NCBI RefSeq assembly: GCF_947497695.1
Contig: NZ_CANMHM010000001.1
Coordinates: forward strand, 62,001-126,000
Source of the DNA: an uncultured Polaribacter sp.
GTDB lineage: Bacteria > Bacteroidota > Bacteroidia > Flavobacteriales > Flavobacteriaceae
DNA length: 64,000 nt
Reading direction: 5' to 3'
A model generated the notes under the pieces. The model searched no databases. It was not told the origin of the DNA and saw only the letters and a program-made list of their open reading frames with translations. Shown here in pieces: positions 61,650 to 64,000 of this stretch. Both the position numbers and the translations under genes were made by a program. Position 1 is the stretch's first letter. Each line of letters starts with the position of its first letter.

Positions 61650-64000
61650 ATGCAAAAAATAGTCATTTTTTTAGTACTCTCTACCCTACTTTTTAACAAT
61701 AGTTTTTCACAGCAAAAAAACTACAGAACTACTGTACTGAATAACAACAGTAACTATTTTGAAATTGTAAAACAAAAAAGAGCAGAACTAGCTCCTCTAA
61801 AAAATAAAACAGATAGAAGAAGTAAAAAAGCACTAAAACAATTTGAGAGATGGGCTGCTTTTTGGAAAGATAGAATTACACCAAATGGAAATTTTGTACC
61901 CCAATCTTTTGCCTATAAACAATTTGAAAAAGAAAAAAAACGCTATACAACCTATAAATCTAAAACTGCAGTTACAAGTGCTGCAACAAATTGGTCTTTT
62001 ATAGGTCCTGCAACACAACCCAATTCATCAGTATCATTTTACCCAGGAATGGGAAGGTTAAACACCATTGCCTTTAATGGTACAGACACAAATACCTTAT
62101 ATGTTGGCTCACCTTCTGGTGGTGTTTGGAAAACAACAGATGCAGGAAACACCTGGTCTCCAAAAACTGATTATTTAGCAAATATTGGCGTTTCTCATCT
62201 TATAATTGATCCTAATAACACCAATATTTTATATTTAGCAAGTGGTGATGCAGATTTTATTCACACAAGATCTATAGGTGTATACAAATCTACAAATGCT
62301 GGAGATAGTTGGTCATTAACTGGTCTTAAATATCTATTAACAGAAAACGGAATTATTAGCAAGTTATTAATCGACCCAAACAATAGTAATATTGTTTTTG
62401 CAACAACCAGAAATAGCATCAAAAAAACAACAAACGGAGGAACAACTTGGACTAATGTTTTTACAGAAAATGATGCTATCTTTAATGATATTGCATACAA
62501 AATTGGAAGTAGTACAATAATATATGCAACTTCTAGGGCTGGTAAATTTTATTCATCAACAGATAATGGTACAAATTGGTTTTTAGTTTCAACACCTTCT
62601 AATAGTAGATTAGATTTGGCATTAACTGCAAATGATACCGATTTAATTATGACCTTAGATGAAGCTGGTAAAATTAGAAAATCTACAGACGCAGGGGTTA
62701 GTTGGACTGAGGTTAGTACAATTGCAAATTACAATTCTCAGAATGCATTTAACATGGCACTAGCCATTTCCCCCATTGATAAAAATTTAATTTTAGCAGG
62801 TGGTGTAGATGGTTGGCGTTCTAAAGACGGTGGTGCAACTTGGGAAAGATATTTAGACGGTTATTGGGAAGAAGGTTTGCCCTATTTTTATGTACATTCA
62901 GATCATCATGACATGGTTTTTGTACCAGGAACAAACAGTATTTTTTCTGTAAATGATGGAGGTATAAACAAAGGAGACGCCTCTTTAGATACCAATTGGA
63001 CAGATTTATCTTCAGGTTTGGCAATTACACAATATTATATGATTTCTGGAACTCCACAAAATACAAATCTATTAATAATGGGAGCTCAAGACAATGATAT
63101 TGCTGTGTATGATGGCACAAACTTTAAAGGCCAACATGCAGGTAGTGATGGTGTAGAAGGTTTATGGGATTATTCAAACTCAGACATTGCTTGGATGTGC
63201 AGTCAAGAAGGTTTTATGACAAGAACCTTAGATGGTTTTGCTACTTCTGTTGCACTAGATATCCCTGAAGGCGCTCCTTTTGTTTGGGAGGTAGAAATTC
63301 ATCCAACAATACCCACAACAATTTTTGCAGGTTTAGATGATATTTATAAATCTACAGATAGAGGAGATAATTGGACAAATTTAAACTCTGGTGTAGGTAC
63401 AATTGAATACATTTCTATTGCACCCTCAAATGCAAATACAATTTATGTTTCTGGAGAAAATGGAGAAGTTAAAAAAACAACTAACGGAGGTACTTCTTGG
63501 TCAGAAATTACATTGCCACAAAGTGGTTTTGTAAAAAGTATTGAAGTGCATCCAACAAATCCAACAGAAATTTACATTGCATATTCTGGTTACCAAAATG
63601 GTAAAGTATATAAATCTATTGATGGTGGAGATAATTTCACAAACATTACAGGTTCTTTGCCAAATATACCTACACATCAAATTCGTTACAAAACAGGTTC
63701 TACAAACGATGAATTGTTTTTAGCAACAGATTTAGGTGTTTATTACAGAAATAACATACAAGCAGATTGGGTTCAATTAGGTACAGGTTTACCTAACGTA
63801 ATTGTAAGTGATATTGCAATTGATTATGAATCAGAAAAATTAAGAGTAGCAACTTTTGGAAGAGGCGTTTGGGAAATTTCTATCACTAATACTGCTTTAG
63901 GTATTGATAATAATCAATTAGCAAAAAATGCAATTAGCTTATATCCTAACCCAACAAATAACAAGAATTTTAGTATAAAACTAAATAATTTAGAAGGTAA
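61650..64000 (+). CDS. Secreted Asp-box (sortilin/VPS10-like) propeller with T9SS type-A domain, 3' end missing
   Basis: Open from ATG 61650 to the window end (783 codons, no stop). Signal peptide (ends NNSFSQ). At least nine Asp-box/BNR motifs of the type TDAGNTW, TNGGTTW, KDGGATW, TDRGDNW, SIDGGDNF mark a beta-propeller related to VPS10 and family 74-type hydrolases. The final stretch ISLYPNPTNNKNFSIKLNNL is the start of the T9SS type-A sorting domain. It is exported to the surface or medium; whether it is an enzyme cannot be told. Confidence 0.88.
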   Translation, partial: MQKIVIFLVLSTLLFNNSFSQQKNYRTTVLNNNSNYFEIVKQKRAELAPLKNKTDRRSKKALKQFERWAAFWKDRITPNGNFVPQSFAYKQFEKEKKRYTTYKSKTAVTSAATNWSFIGPATQPNSSVSFYPGMGRLNTIAFNGTDTNTLYVGSPSGGVWKTTDAGNTWSPKTDYLANIGVSHLIIDPNNTNILYLASGDADFIHTRSIGVYKSTNAGDSWSLTGLKYLLTENGIISKLLIDPNNSNIVFATTRNSIKKTTNGGTTWTNVFTENDAIFNDIAYKIGSSTIIYATSRAGKFYSSTDNGTNWFLVSTPSNSRLDLALTANDTDLIMTLDEAGKIRKSTDAGVSWTEVSTIANYNSQNAFNMALAISPIDKNLILAGGVDGWRSKDGGATWERYLDGYWEEGLPYFYVHSDHHDMVFVPGTNSIFSVNDGGINKGDASLDTNWTDLSSGLAITQYYMISGTPQNTNLLIMGAQDNDIAVYDGTNFKGQHAGSDGVEGLWDYSNSDIAWMCSQEGFMTRTLDGFATSVALDIPEGAPFVWEVEIHPTIPTTIFAGLDDIYKSTDRGDNWTNLNSGVGTIEYISIAPSNANTIYVSGENGEVKKTTNGGTSWSEITLPQSGFVKSIEVHPTNPTEIYIAYSGYQNGKVYKSIDGGDNFTNITGSLPNIPTHQIRYKTGSTNDELFLATDLGVYYRNNIQADWVQLGTGLPNVIVSDIAIDYESEKLRVATFGRGVWEISITNTALGIDNNQLAKNAISLYPNPTNNKNFSIKLNNLEG

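Overview
This is a chromosomal segment of a marine Flavobacteriaceae bacterium (phylum Bacteroidota), probably Polaribacter or a close relative. The evidence is a very AT-rich sequence, lack of Shine-Dalgarno sites, -7 promoter boxes of the form TAnnTTTG, type IX secretion (T9SS) sorting domains, PorP/SprF, and a SusC/SusD pair. The genus is a judgement from gene content, not a computed placement.

Layout. 1-8.2 kb: the end of a VOC protein, a small membrane protein, NhaC, and a three-gene surface cluster (T9SS type-B cargo with 11 repeats, PorP/SprF, OmpA-family protein). 8.4-14.3 kb: a membrane hydrolase, a decayed CPBP protease, a DUF3857/transglutaminase gene broken by one stop codon, a YceI lipoprotein, dtd and rsgA. 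14.3-19.0 kb: an aromatic amino acid operon (pheA, aminotransferase, tyrA, DAHP synthase/chorismate mutase) preceded by a classical attenuator whose 19-residue leader peptide is packed with Phe and Tyr codons. 19.1-22.4 kb: a toxin-antitoxin pair whose toxin lacks a start, then dsbD.

22.6-37.9 kb is an alginate utilisation locus: PL6 and PL17 lyases, KdgF, a GntR/FadR-type regulator, an MFS transporter, two SDR reductases, SusC and SusD. Outer-membrane SusCD would import oligoalginate, PL17 would release unsaturated uronate, KdgF would linearise it, and the SDRs would reduce DEH to KDG. No KDG kinase or KDPG aldolase lies in the window. Four transcription units carry the same 23-bp double operator (two TGGTnnACCA boxes, 3-bp spacer), always overlapping the -7 box. 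Two further decayed copies mark two fossil units: a dead PL6 gene and the remnant of a T9SS cargo gene.

38.2-64 kb is mostly housekeeping: tRNA-Asn, sucA-sucB, a PIF1-like helicase, recJ, an OsmC protein, a UDG-family protein, a HopJ-family protein, an aldo/keto reductase, rsmI, aspS, a CLC protein with an altered gate residue, glpQ, a nuclease-family protein, a DUF2490 protein, a carbonic anhydrase, hflX, and a T9SS-secreted Asp-box propeller running off the end. A structured dispersed element with conserved ends and two internal hairpins occurs three times (14.7, 41.2 and 52.0 kb), always in intergenic DNA.
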